From Aegilops tauschii subsp. strangulata (lineage: Eukaryota; Streptophyta; Magnoliopsida; Poales; Poaceae): 64,000 nt of DNA. Shown here one piece after another: positions 10,691 through 21,786 of this stretch. The notes beneath the pieces are model-generated. The model was given only the letters and a program-made list of their open reading frames with translations, searched no databases and was not told the DNA's origin. The stretch covers positions 255,721,135 through 255,785,134 of the forward strand of contig NC_053037.3 of the NCBI RefSeq assembly GCF_002575655.3, read 5' to 3'. The stretch's first letter is position 1. Each line of letters starts with the position of its first letter. A program made the translations under genes and the position numbers.

Positions 10691-11470
10691 TGCTGCCTCT
10701 AGATGAACAGTGAGCGTTGCTGGGGGGTTTGGATGAACAGTTCCCGGTGGGGGTGGATGAACAGGACCCTGTGGTGTTGCCTCTGGATGAACAGTGAGCG
10801 TTGCTGGGGGTTTGGATGAACAGTTCCTGGAGGGGTGGATGAACAGGACCCCGTGGTGTTGCCTATGGATGAACAGGACCCCGATCGATCGAGCCGGTTG
10901 GGGCTGGATGAACAGGACCCCGTGGAGGGCTGGATGAACAGGAGCACCCCGTGGAGGGCAGGATGAATAGTAGACGGTGGAGGGTTGGATGAACAGTAGC
11001 CCGTGGAGGGGTGGTTGAACAGGAGCCCGTGGAGAGGGCTGGTTGAACAGTAGCCGGTGGAGTAGCGCGCGGTGGAGGCTGGATGAACAGGAGCCCATGG
11101 ATGAACAGTCGCAGGTGGAGGCTAGAGGAGGTCGACGGTGGATGAACAGTAGCCCGTGGAGGCTAGAGGGGGTCGGCGGTGGAGATGAACAGTATCCCGT
11201 GGAGTCCCGTTTTGCGGTACGCCACACCCCTCCTGATGAACAAGACCCCCGTTTCGACCGTAGCGCTCCAATACAAGTCTGTTTCCTCCGTTTTGTGGTA
11301 CGCCATACCCCCCGATCAACAGGACCCCCATTTCGACCGTAGGAGGTCTGTTTCCTCCGTTTTGCGGTACGCCAGACGCCTCCCGATGAACAGGATCCCG
11401 TTTCGAACGTGGCCGGTCAAACACAAGGCTGTTTCCTCCGTTCTGCGGTATGCCAGGCCTCGTTTCCATC
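10690..11470. repeat. GATGAACAG minisatellite and GCGGTACGCC repeats
   Basis: About 17 imperfect copies of GGATGAACAG(T/G) occur at 10695-11195, each followed by variable GC-rich spacer such as GACCCCGTGGAGGG, with a period of about 25-30 bp. At 11205-11460 follow four copies of a unit containing CCTCCGTTTTGCGGTACGCC. Long frames through the array (10673-11227, 11122-11700) come from repeat composition and are not genes. Confidence 0.8.
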
Positions 11471-13130
11471 TGCTGTTCCATCCAAGCCCTCCCGATGAAC
11501 ACGACGACGCATTCCGTTCTGACCCAGCCGGTTGGCTCCCCATGAACACGGCGACGACGCTGTTTCTCCGTTCCGACCCAGCCATGTACACGAGCCCTGG
11601 CCGTACGTATGCGCGTGTAGGCGTTTGAGACACTGCCCGTATGTACGTACGTGGCCGTATTTTCTTTGTTGCACACTGGACGATGTACGTACGTGTACAT
11701 GCTACGTGCGCGCCTCTACATCGACCAGTATGTACATACACGTTCGTAACCAGAATGACAACACTACGTACGCTTCGACCAGGTGGGTCCCGACTGTTAG
11801 GCACTCCTTGCGTGCGAAGATGTAGCTGGTGGGTCCCAGCAGTCAGGGGGGCGAATCGTTTTTTACCGGGACACACTTCCTTGCGTGCGAAGATGTAGTT
11901 GGTGGGTCCCAGCAGTCAGGGGGAAATGTTTTTTTCACGAAATACGGTGGCCCGCCTGGTGGGTCCCCGCTATCAGGTGGAGGAATAATTATTTTGCACA
12001 TAATAAGGAAGCACTTCCTTGCTGCGGCCGTGGACCCAGCTGTCAGCCTCTCCACGTACAGTCCATGTCCGATGGAAGTCATTCCTTGACCACGTTGACC
12101 ACGCTGCGCCGAGAGCACCAGGGCGGTGGACGACGGCGAGGCCTAGGAAGGGGATGACGCGGAGCCAGGGAAGACGCGACAGTGGAAGCCCGCGCGGAGA
12201 GGAGTACGAGGGTTCACTGGTTCGGCTGCGGTGTGAGGCTGCCGTCGCCGCAGGGCCTGGCCAGCGGTGGGAATAGTAGGGGGCGATGAGGCCTCCCCGG
12301 CAGCACAGCCTGCCACGGGAGGCAGGAGCATGCGGCACGACCGGCGCTGCTTTGGGCGGCTGGAGCAAGAAGACCAGAGGTTGAAGAAGCACTACGGCCG
12401 TTGGATGGACATCGTACGGTCACTGGAGCTAGAATCGTTCATATTGACTAAGTTGACAAAGCACTCCATCCCCGTCAACTTAGTAGGCCCACAAGTCAGC
12501 CTCCCACCAAGGTGGGTCCCAACTAGTAGGGGGAGTATTCATTTTTTTGTGCGTAATAAGGAGGCACTTCCTTGCGTGCGAAGATATAGCTGGTGTGTCC
12601 GACCTGTCAGCGGTGGGAACATTTTTTCGTGAAATACAGAGGCCCTTTCGGTGGGTCCCAGCTGTCAGGTGGAGGCATCATTATTTTGCGCGTAATAAGG
12701 AGGCATTTCCTTGCGTGCGGCCGTGGACCCAGCTGTCAGCCTCTCCACGCACTGTCTACTTCCGATGGTGTCGTTCGTTTACTACTCCGCGCCGAGCGCA
12801 TCCAAGGTGGTGGACGACGGCGAGGCCCCGGACAGCAACGAGCCGGAGATGGGAAGATGCGGGAGTAGAGACACAGACGGAGAGGTGTACGAGGGTTAAC
12901 TGGTTCTGGTGCGGTGTGGTTCGGTAGTCGGTGGAGAAGAACGGGAGGTGTGGAGGGGTGGAGGGATGGCCTGGCCAACGGTGGAGTAGCGCTTCACAGC
13001 GAAGCGTGCTAAGCAGAGCTGCTAGCAGCAGGAGGCGGGAGCAGGTGGTCCCGGAGGCGTTGGAGGAAGAAGACGAGAGATTGATGATGGATGCCGGTCG
13101 TTGGATGTAAATCCAACGGCTAACGATGTC
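11470..13130. repeat. Tandemly duplicated ~0.65-kb blocks
   Basis: Two blocks (about 11770-12470 and 12505-13135) share an ordered series: CTTGCGTGCGAAGAT, GGTGGGTCCCAG, CTGTCAGGTGGAGG, CGTAATAAGGAGGCA, GCGGCCGTGGACCCAGCTGT, GTGGACGACGGCGAGGCC, GTACGAGGGTT and CGGCTGCGGTGTG/CGGTGTGG. A shorter third copy lies at ~14160-14260. Within the first block CTTGCGTGCGAAGATGTAG repeats again after about 78 bp. The GC-rich part looks like former exon sequence but holds no frame I recognise. 11470-11770 shows only CGTACGTA-rich sequence. Confidence 0.65.
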
Positions 13131-13480
13131 AGAATCATTTGTTGACTAAGTTGACAACGACTTGCATTGGCTTCGGCCTATTGGCCTACATTTCAGCCTC
13201 CAAAAATGTGGCACGTATTCAACCCATTTTTCAGAATTTATAGTCTTTTTTTTGTGGGGTAGAATTTACAGTCCATTTGATTTTTTTGAATTACAGTCCA
13301 TTAGCTGGGCTGGGTGAACAAATAATGTAGCGTCCATGCGGCCCATTTATGTTTTTCCTAAAAAATTACAGGCCATTTGCACTTTCTCGAAATACACGAT
13401 TTTGCTGGGCTGATTCTAATTATAATGTTGGGGTGGGCGCAGCAATGTTATCAAAAAATGAACAGGGGCTGAGCATTTTG

Positions 13481-13522
<42 letters not shown>

Positions 13523-14370
13523 AGTGATTTGTTATTACATTGGTCCTTAAATCTTACCAAGCTTTTGTACACAATCACCAGGATTTTCGTTGCCAAAAAA
13601 AATCCAGGATTTTATTGTTAAGAAATTATTTTTATAAGTTAACAAGATGCGGGATATTGTTTTCTTACATATGTAAGTATCTGTTAAATATATGATGACA
13701 ATAACAATAATATATAATAACATATAAAATATTTTAAATATATATAATATAGTTAGAAGGGAAACATAAGTTGGACCAGGCGTTCCTATTCTTATATAGA
13801 AAAACAGAACGGACCTCTGCGTTTTCTTCAAAAAAAATACATAAATTGGGCAGCCGATGTTTCAGGAAAAATAAAACCTCGGATGGGAGGTCCATAGGCC
13901 GGTCGTTACATGACGGCCCTCAAGAAAATACAAACAGGCCTATGACCTCCCATCCGAGGTCGTGGGCTGCGCATGTTAAAAAAGAAAGCCTAGACGGGCA
14001 GCCCAAAACCCAGGTTTTACTTGCTGCCCCAGTGATAATAAATGATACCTGCCAGCTCCCCGGCTTCATTGTGAATTTATCTCCTATAGTAACTACATTG
14101 AAGCACCTAAAAAAATGTAACTATGTTGACAAACCCGTGGGCCCCAACGTCAGTATAGCATTAGGAGGAAGTATTTTTTCGATGAGGCACTTGCTTGCGT
14201 ACGGCCATAGACCTGGTGGGTCCCGACTGTCCGCCTCTCCACGTACAGTCGTCTCCAGATTCCTCTCGTTTGTTTAGCATGTTCACAACGGCAGACAGCG
14301 GTGTCGCGGCGAGCGCACAAAGGCGCAGGAGGAGATCCGACCACCTGAGGAAGTGCCTTATTAGTCATGA
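13131..14370. other. Non-coding CACTA interior with (TA)n tract and hairpin
   Basis: This is AT-rich DNA with repeated AATTACAGTCCATT/ATTACAGGCCATT phrases (13290-13380), a perfect (TA)n tract at 13481-13517, and an inverted repeat at 13876-13960. The inverted repeat has arms 13876-13900 and 13937-13960, pairing ACCTCGGATGGGAGGT with its complement over about 24 bp, with one bulged base and a 36-base loop. No gene is seen. Confidence 0.55.
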
Positions 14371-14371
14371 A

Positions 14372-14490
14372 ACAACTGAACTAGCCCAGTGGCCGAGTGA
14401 CACTACCCGACAACTGTTCCGCCCGGGTTCGATTCCACCCGTGCAGAGAAAATATCTCCAAAAATTTTGCCTCTGCCTTTATTGACATGT
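14372..14490 (+). mobile_element. tRNA-derived SINE-like sequence
   Basis: AGTGGCCGAGTGAC (box A-like, 14389-14402) and GGTTCGATTCC (a perfect box B, ~14427-14437) lie about 35 bases apart, as in tRNA-derived SINE heads. The flanks do not fold into a tRNA cloverleaf, so this is not a tRNA gene. The tail is short and no target duplication is clear. An Au-type or other grass SINE is likely. Confidence 0.45.
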
Positions 14491-15095
14491 GGGTCCCAAT
14501 TGTCATCTACGCACACCACGTCCTACACTTGCCAAAACTTCGTCCCTCGTTTTCTCTGTTTTTCGCACACTCGACATTGTGTGGGCATTTTGAAAATAGC
14601 ATATATTTTTGACTGTGCATCATATGAAGATGTGCTATGCATGAATGTTGATCAGCATGATGTTAACTGGCTGGTAGTTCCAGTTTCGACCATGAATAAA
14701 TCTTCCAGCATGATGTTAACACCGTTTGAAAAGGCCGTGTTAATATAAATGCTCTGCCTCTAAAAGTTGCAGTTTCTTATCTGAAACTGAACTTGGAGTT
14801 TCTTATCTAAAACTGAAACTTGCAGTTTCTTCTCTGAGAATCACATTGTCTGCACTTTTATACTCCTATGAAACTACATTTTTTTAAGTGCTAAAAATAG
14901 ATCTGTAGAATTCATAAAATACTTCATATGCTCAATACTGCAAATCTGAAATTCACAAGACATTCATATATGAAAGTACTCTCAAAATACACAACACAAA
15001 ACACAATTCACAACCTGCAAATACTAACAACCCTAAGCTCCTCCTGACGATTCATAACCTGCCCGACTATTTGTCTGGGGGGGGGGCAATCCCTC
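14491..15095. other. No feature recognised
   Basis: AT-rich sequence with a few imperfect repeats of CTTGCAGTTTCTT-type phrases (14765-14830) and a poly-G run at 15079-15087. No ORF, RNA gene or transposon end is supported. Confidence 0.4.
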
Positions 15096-15571
15096 CTATT
15101 CCTCGGCGGCAGACAGCCGCCCCGTGAGACGATGTGAACAGCGAGGGAGAGGATGGCGGGGAAGCGTCATCGGGCCAACTGTTTTTCTCCTCTTGCAGTT
15201 GGGTTCGGTCGACGAAGACTCCACCGGCTCGCTCTGGCACGACACCCTCACAAAAGGCACCGTGTAGATGCTCGATCCTTCAATCTCTGGTGGATGCTCC
15301 ATCTAGGATCGATACTCCCACCACCGCTCCCTCACGATCGGATTCGGTGAATCTGTTTGCTCCATGGCCCAGAGGAGCAGCTCTATGTACTCCCGCGCGA
15401 CTCCCTCCGGGAGTATCGCCGCCTTTTCGCTCTATTTCAGATATTTGGCATGGATGTCGCCATCGCCGCTAGTTGGTCCTTGTTGTCAAACCAAGACTGT
15501 ATCTCCAACATCCTAGCTAGCTTCACAGGGTCGCCGTCTGCGATCCTCACATATCGGTTGTACTCCTCCAT
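15096..15571 (-). pseudogene. Unknown paralogous ORF, minus-strand copy of a head-to-head pair
   Basis: From an ATG at 15571 the minus strand encodes MEEYNRYVRIADGDPVKLA and a tryptophan-containing segment SWFDN. After a frame break near 15,460 it continues with EYIELLLWAMEQTDSP, RWWEYRS, IYTVPFVRV and a basic C-terminus, ending about 15096. The plus-strand ORF at 16542-17018 has the same order (ILTWFDN, IECLLWAMEQTDSP, RWWVYRS, IEYGVPFVRV), so both derive from one gene. I do not recognise the family and assign no function. A stop separates the two conserved halves in both copies, which could be a short unrecognised intron or independent decay. Confidence 0.5.
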
Positions 15572-16541
15572 CGATCTACTTCTCCACAGCACCTTCACTC
15601 GCCGGCGGCGGTTTTTGAATGGAAGAGGAGAGGAGCAGCGCTGATTTTGGTTTAGAACGGGAGAGGAGCGACGTTGGTTTTGGATTCGAACAAGAGAGGA
15701 GGGGCGGTGGTTTTGAAATGGAAGAGGAGAGGAGCGGCGCTGGATTTAGATTGGAACAGGAGAGGAGCGGCGATGGTTTAAGAGGAGAAGAGCGGAAGAG
15801 CGGCGCTGGTCTTGGAAGTATTTTTTTTTGTTTTGCGTATTTTGGGTCAAAGTTTGACCACGTACTGTATTTGACAAGCAAAATGTGAATGCATGTCACC
15901 AAAAATTGTATCATTTGGTTCGTATCTGAATGTACTTCCAAATTATATTATTTTTGCAACGTATAACATATATTTTATTTGCGAAAATCATGGTCAATTA
16001 TGACCCAGAATAAAAGGGGGACTAGTTAATGTGGGGTCACTTTCTTAATTGAAGGGTAAATTGATTTTGATTTTGATCTAGTCACAGTGTGCCGGCCCTC
16101 TCGTCCAATCCTAAATCGCTGTCGCACGCTCCTCTCCCTCTTCTCCATTGCAAAACCACCTCCTCTCCTCTCCATCATCTCCATTCCAAAACCACGGTCT
16201 CGCCTCTCCCTCTTCTCCATTGCAAAACCACCTGCTCTCTCCTCGGACAAGGATCCCCTGACGTAGCCCATCCTGCCATTGAGACACTGACACATGGGTC
16301 CCACCAAGCGCGGGGCCCACCTGTCAGCAACCGAAAGGCAGGGGAACCTCTCCTCTCCATCATCTCCATTCCAAAACCACCGTCTCGCCTCTCCCTCTTC
16401 TCCATTTCAAAACCACCCCCTCTCCTCTCCATCATCTCCATTCCAAAACCACCGTCTCGCCTCTCCCTCTTCTCTATTGCAAGACCACCGTCTCTCCTCC
16501 CATCTTCCAAAGCTAGCACCGAACCACTCAGAAGGACATCT
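15572..16541. repeat. Inverted purine/pyrimidine minisatellite between the paralogs
   Basis: 15619-15815 holds four to five imperfect units of GGTGGTTTTGAAATGGAAGA / GGAGAGGAGCGG. 16135-16500 holds about eight units of the complementary type (CATCTCCATTCCAAAACCAC, CTCGCCTCTCCCTCTTCTCC). The two arrays face each other around ~300 bp of AT-rich DNA, so the whole divergent region is an inverted repeat. Long frames across it on both strands are repeat artefacts. Confidence 0.7.
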
Positions 16542-17018
16542 ATGGAGGGGATGCAGCAGCGAATCAGGCAGATCGCCGCCGGCGACCAGGCAAAGTTAGC
16601 CAGGTTGAAGGAGATCCTTACTTGGTTTGACAATGAGTGGGAGATTTCGAGGACGGTGCGGGCCATGTGGCAATGTATGTGAAAGAGCGAGACGACGGCG
16701 ATGTACTCCTCGGCGGCAGTCACGCTGCAGTCCTTCGAGTTCATCGAGTGTCTCCTCTGGGCGATGGAGCAGACAGATTCGCCTGAGGCGAAAGTCAGGC
16801 GGAGGTGGTGGGTGTACAGGTCGAAGGTCGAGCACCTAGAGGATAACGAATCGATCGAGTACGGTGTGCCGTTCGTGAGGGTGTAGAGCCAGCTAGAGCC
16901 ACAGGAGTATTCGTTCTACCACCGCAAGAGGATGCCCGATGGCGTGACGTCGTTTCCCCGCCGTTCTCCCCGGTTCCCTCGACGCTCGCCTCGTTTCAAC
17001 GGCGTCGGAAGGGTTTAA
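16542..17018 (+). pseudogene. Unknown paralogous ORF, plus-strand copy of a head-to-head pair
   Basis: ATG at 16542 starts MEGMQQRIRQIAAGDQAKLA and LKEILTWFDNEWEI. An in-frame TGA follows at about 16680, after which the same frame continues KSETTAMYSS, FIECLLWAMEQTDSPEAKV, RRRWWVYRSKVEHLEDNES and IEYGVPFVRV, then TAG and a basic tail to the TAA at 17016. It is more similar to the minus-strand copy in the LLWAMEQTDSP and PFVRV segments than elsewhere. The shared architecture in opposite orientation indicates inverted duplication after or before capture by the CACTA. Function unknown. Confidence 0.5.
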
Positions 17019-19240
17019 GGTAAGCTTCGCACTAACCTAATCTTCCATCTGCTCATGCTTACAATCAGTGTGACAACTAATAAAAATCATGCTTACAATC
17101 AGTCTCCGAGTACTACGCCAATCACCCTAAAATAGCTCTGGACCTTTGGGTCAAAGTTGTGACACTATGTACAAATAAAGAAAAATAGATTGGTGCTTCT
17201 TTCAGAAAAGAGTACACACCTAGAAAACTGCCAATATAAGCTATTAGTATTTTTTTAAGTCTAAGCTACTAGTATTTGGTTAGAGGATTTGCTGTCGAGA
17301 AAGATCCATCCACAGTGAGCGCCACACATCCCACTGATGGTGGTGGATGCCAATGCTTAGATGGAGCAGGGTTGGTGTCGGTAATTTTTACTTGGCACCT
17401 CGCACTCTGCATATATGCCGATTCCATCCGTACATTTGTGCAGTTCCACGAAAATGGAGCTGAATAACCCTGTTTGCACAGATAATGAAAAGGCGTGATT
17501 AGATTATAGTGGCACTACTTGATGAAACATAAACTAATAAACAGAAGAAAATATTACATCATACTGGAAAACGACCCAAGTCTCCCCGATACACCTTCTG
17601 CCAGTGATGAACATCAGTGTATAGCGGTAGTACAAGGAGGGGCCTTGAGACATTCAAATCTCTATTTTTGTGCAGATCAACTAAAATTAAGCACCCCAGT
17701 TTGCAGAAACGCTTAAACATTAACAATGGGACTAGTTGATGAAACATACATTAACAACGAGAAGCACTTTCTTTATCTACATTGGAAATGAAATGATAGA
17801 GAGGACACTCGCTCTATTTTAACTGTATTATTACTTCATTTTATCAGTGACACTAGGGTCGAGCAGATGGCAAATGAGGTGTACCGTGCGTCGCAAGGAT
17901 GAAGGCCGGGGGTGCTTAGACTGGGATGCTGAAGCTGGCTCTTAGTCCCTATCTTCCCCCGATGTTTCTGTGGTAGCATTTGGGTTGTAATCCAAACTTG
18001 GTCGAGCTGGTGCTGCGTCCCCCTACCTGCCTAGCTTATGTGGCGAACTTGTCTCCTGCTAGTACTCAGTCCGTTCTAGTAGTAGTTGCATAACTGCCCA
18101 TTTACACTGAGATGTTGTCGGATAATGGTTCTCTATGGTTGGATTTCTTTAATGAAATCGGAGGGAACCCACTCTTTTGATATTTAAAAAAACAGTGGCA
18201 CTAGCGGTGCCAAAACATTGCCTCAAATTAATAGTGCCACTAGATTAAGGTGCAAAATAATAACATTATTGCTTTATCATGGCAGTGCCAAAATAGTAGC
18301 ACAAGAGCAGGATCAACATGCAGGATCTTTGGCAAACGCTCAGACCAAAAAGGAACATACCTCGTGATGGGAACCATATCTGCAGTCAACGCCATCATAG
18401 AAGGGATGACACTAGTCACCAACATGGATGATTCAATTCATGGGACCTTTTGGTGCAGTTCACCTAAAATGAAGCAATGTCCCATGAGCTAGCAGCATCT
18501 TCTTCTCTTTTTAAGAAAAGGGCTCCAACCCCGGTTCCATTTCCATCAGAAAACGAAACCCACAGAGCTTCTTCTTCATTAGTTGCAATAAAATTGAGCA
18601 ACATCAAGGTTGGTCGTGAAGCTCCTGGAGAGTAGGCGGACCAGGACAGTTGCATCTCTAACGAAAAGAAGCAACTTATCTTAATGGGAAATTTAGGAGG
18701 ACATGAAAAAAGTGCCATTGATTCATATTACTGGAGGCATTACATTGAAAACAACATTGGCTTAACGTGTCCTTACTTTTAACAGTGCGACTGCTACATT
18801 TTACCAGTGGCATTACATAAGAGCGGCTCGGGGCAACAAACATCAGAAGAGGATATCTGGGTTGGTCCCATTTTTGTTCGATATATAGCCACCTTATACT
18901 GTGTGAGGCTAGCAAATCTAGTGCTGGACTTACTCTGTTGACTTGTCCCCCAGTCCCCACTTTCTTTCCTTTTTCAACCAATAGATCGGGTTTATATTAG
19001 TTTGTACTGCGTTCCCTTTATTTCCCTATTAGACCTAGAGACCAGTTGGATAGCCAGTCTCTACTACTTTTCGCCCCCATTATTTCCTCTTTCGACCAAG
19101 TCCTAGATTCAGGTAACAAATCTTCCCCCACCCCACCCCCTTTCTTCCTTGTTTGAACCAAGTACTACTAGATTCGAGTGCATGAACTAGTTTTACCTCT
19201 TAACAGTAAAAAATTAGGTGGTTTTCGACCAGCCGATCAA
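17019..19240. other. No confident gene; possible LINE 3' end near 17.9-18.2 kb
   Basis: 17019-17860 is low-complexity intron-like DNA with no ORF above 70 codons that looks real. 17870-18192 ends CTTTAATGAAATCGGAGGGA ... TATTTAAAAAAAC, resembling the 3' tail of a plant LINE, but no reverse transcriptase or target duplication supports it. 18200-19240 contains GTGCCA/AGTGGCAC phrases and short chance frames. Confidence 0.3.
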
Positions 19241-19242
19241 TC

Positions 19243-19770
19243 CTATCTACATGAGGGGGCCTGAGAAATAGTAAAAGATACAAATGCAGCGACGTCAGGA
19301 GCTCGGGAAGTATTGCAAGGCCGGTTTCGAAGGAAGTTATACCTGAGGGTCGCCAGGATGTCGCTAGGTGGGCGGCGGGAGGCCAGATCTGCCCACACTA
19401 CGGCATCGAGGAAGAAGGGGTGGGAGGCCCTCCCTCGCCAGCGATGCTTGGGAGAGAACGGCAAGGCACGCTGATCGGGACGCACCGGCAGTGGGTAAGA
19501 GCCGTCGCCGAGGACGACCGCGTGAACGTTGCACCTTCTCACCTTCCCTGGCGGAGAGGATCCGGCTGGATCTGTGACCAGCGGTGAGTAGAGAGAGAGA
19601 GTGTGGCCACCGCTGTCGTGTTTAGATCTGGAGAGGACGAGACAGTGTGAAGAGAGCAACGCTAGCAAGCTAGCGCGGAGGCTCCTGCCTATATAGTGGA
19701 GTACTAGTTTTCTTTTGTCTACCGGCCGAAGCTGGCTTGACCTCGGCAATGACTGTCGAGAAGTCTTCAT
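19243..19770 (-). other. Gene-like 5' region with TATA box (minus strand)
   Basis: On the minus strand a TATA element (CTATATAGG, ~19687-19695) is followed 30-40 bases on by a CT-rich leader (CTCTCTTCACACTGTC) and GC-rich sequence. Together these look like the core promoter and 5' UTR of a grass gene. The 175-codon frame overlapping it (19770-19243) is proline/arginine/serine-rich and starts upstream of the TATA, so it is not the true coding frame. I could not identify the gene; probably a captured 5' fragment. Confidence 0.35.
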
Positions 19771-21355
19771 GCACGTGCCTCGGAGGAGCAGTTGTCATCA
19801 TTTTGATCTAAAGCACTGGATTATAACATATAACACGAAAAATGCCACATGACAAGAAATCATAACCTCACTACCCAAAGGAGACAAGATGAATCCCGAC
19901 GGACAAACTAGACGAGGATTAAAGCTCAAATTAAAGATAAACTCGTAGAAAAGGGGTCCGTCGATAGATGTCCTAATTAACATAGCCGGCTTGACCTAGA
20001 TGGCAGCCGAGTAGTCTTCGTGCATGTGCCCCCAATGACTAGCCAACTCAGTTGTTGCTGTTTAACCCTCGCAGTGATCCGATGCACATGACACCTAATT
20101 TTGCGAGATGACAAGAAACCTTTTTTTAGATTTGTCACCAGAACTACAGCCCTGTACAACACAGCCTGCACGATATGTAGACGATAGCCAATCCAGGCGT
20201 GTTTGCTGGAGTCTGGTCACATGCATGGACGAACTGATCTTCCGTGTCTTGCAGGGATCGTCCAGGTACCAATGTATGTACTTCTATTAACTCACCCGAC
20301 TTGCGGGGCCGGGGAGTGTGCCTATGGTCGGTTCTCAATTGCGGTCCCACATGTGTGTGCGAACACAATATGACGCGCGTTCCATTCGGAGAGCGGCGTG
20401 CCAGACCGACCGGCCGTCTGGGGTGCGACGCGAACGCGACGGGCGTGCTGTATACTCCGTACATGTGTACCGCCGTTTTCTTGAGGCTTTGCTCCATGGC
20501 GCAATCCATGGATACAAAATTAGTATACTATACTATTTAAAAGTCGAGGGCAGGGCTTTTCCCGCGCGGTAGGCGGGGCAGTTCCGCCTAGTCGGTTCGA
20601 CAGAGACGCGAGAAGATGAGGGAGTAGGTTGCTGCAAACGTAGGGCTATGTGATTTGACAGTGAGTTACTGCTGGACAGGTGCGGCCCGGTGATTTGACT
20701 TGCCATTATCATTTTAACAGCGGTGCTACGACCGGCTTGAGTCTCCCGATTCCTGACCACCTCCATACAGGTGCCTCTCCCGATGCTCCACCATGTAGAG
20801 GCTGGCTCTTGCTTGAGAGCCCACTCCTCCACTTTTTCCTTGCCTCTTTGCCCCACAGATGCAAAAATGCCATGTAAAGCAGGCTTATAGCCCACTATTG
20901 TACTTGATCCTACAGGTCCTAAGCCTGCCACATAGGCATAAAGTCTGATGTGGCAAGTTAATTAAGAAGAGAGAGACTAGCTTGGTGACCCCAGGAAGAA
21001 ACGGTGATAAGCGCGTGTACCTAGATGAAGCAAACTTAGCAACAAAAAACTAAGCACCTATGCATTGGGGACTTGACTTGCTAAGCCATTTAATGCCCAT
21101 AGCACCTCATCTAAGCACCATTTCTTTGGAAGAGGTCACTCCTTGGCAAATGCAATAAATACTACGAAGAAAGAGATAGAGAGAAGTAAACAAAAAATAC
21201 TCTCATAGCCAACCTTATAGCTAACCTTGTTGTATGAGTGACTAAGTAATGACTATGTATGACATGCCAACATGAGATAGCCTAACGCACCATGTTAAAT
21301 CTCCAAGGGCGCGACCGCGCGAGCGAGGCGACGGTCGTGGTAGGCGCGACCATGA
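19771..21355. other. Non-coding flank with a segment duplicated at 26.1-26.3 kb
   Basis: 20484-20710 (TTTGCTCCATGGCGCAATCC ... GTGATTTGACAGTGAGTTACTGCTGG) is repeated in diverged form at 26115-26270. 20920-21290 resembles a decayed MITE, with TAGCCCACTATTGTACTTG near 20888 and TAGCCAACCTTATAGC near 21208. No gene recognised; overlapping short frames at 20144-20572 on both strands are not credible. Confidence 0.35.
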
Positions 21356-21512
21356 CGGGCTACTGGCAGCCCTTGGATCTGAGATCGAACGGTCGCATGC
21401 TAAGTTGCTGAAAATTTGCCGAATAACCCTCCAGGATAGGATATTCACCCATAGGTTTAGAATCACGCCATGCAACCGTTCGATCTCAGATCCAAGGGCT
21501 CTCGGAAGCCCG
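21356..21512. repeat. Inverted repeat upstream of the exonuclease pseudogene
   Basis: Arms 21356-21399 and 21469-21512 pair over about 40 bases (GCCCTTGGATCTGAGATCGA with its complement) around a ~70-base loop. It may be a decayed MITE or a hairpin-forming element. It ends 275 bp before the start codon at 21787. Confidence 0.65.
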
Positions 21513-21786
21513 TATCATGGGAGAATGGAAAGCTTCGTATCACCTGTAATTTTCCCGACGCCTGTCATGACATCGAAAGCCATTTAATTGGGCATCGAGT
21601 AGACATGACATCTAATTGGGCCCCCATAGTACTGTGCATGAATCCATTTATCGCCCAGGCAAGCCACTACCCTAGCATTCGCACGCGCCCCCCACTCGAC
21701 ATTTTTACAATTGATAAACCGCTCCTAGTCGTCCCGTCCATTCACATTACGGCAGTTCCACTAATCCTAACTCTCCTCCCAAATCC

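Noticed and set aside
10673..11227. 184-codon minus-strand Pro/Ser/His-rich ORF
   Set aside because: Translation of the GATGAACAG tandem repeat; it changes frame freely with the repeat.
13481..13517. (TA)n tract as an origin or regulatory element
   Set aside because: Simple microsatellite without further structure.
14372..14460. tRNA gene
   Set aside because: Box A- and B-like motifs are present but no acceptor stem or anticodon stem can be formed; better explained as a SINE head.
17870..18192. LINE 3' end
   Set aside because: Only the tail resembles a LINE; no reverse transcriptase, no poly-A of useful length, no target duplication.
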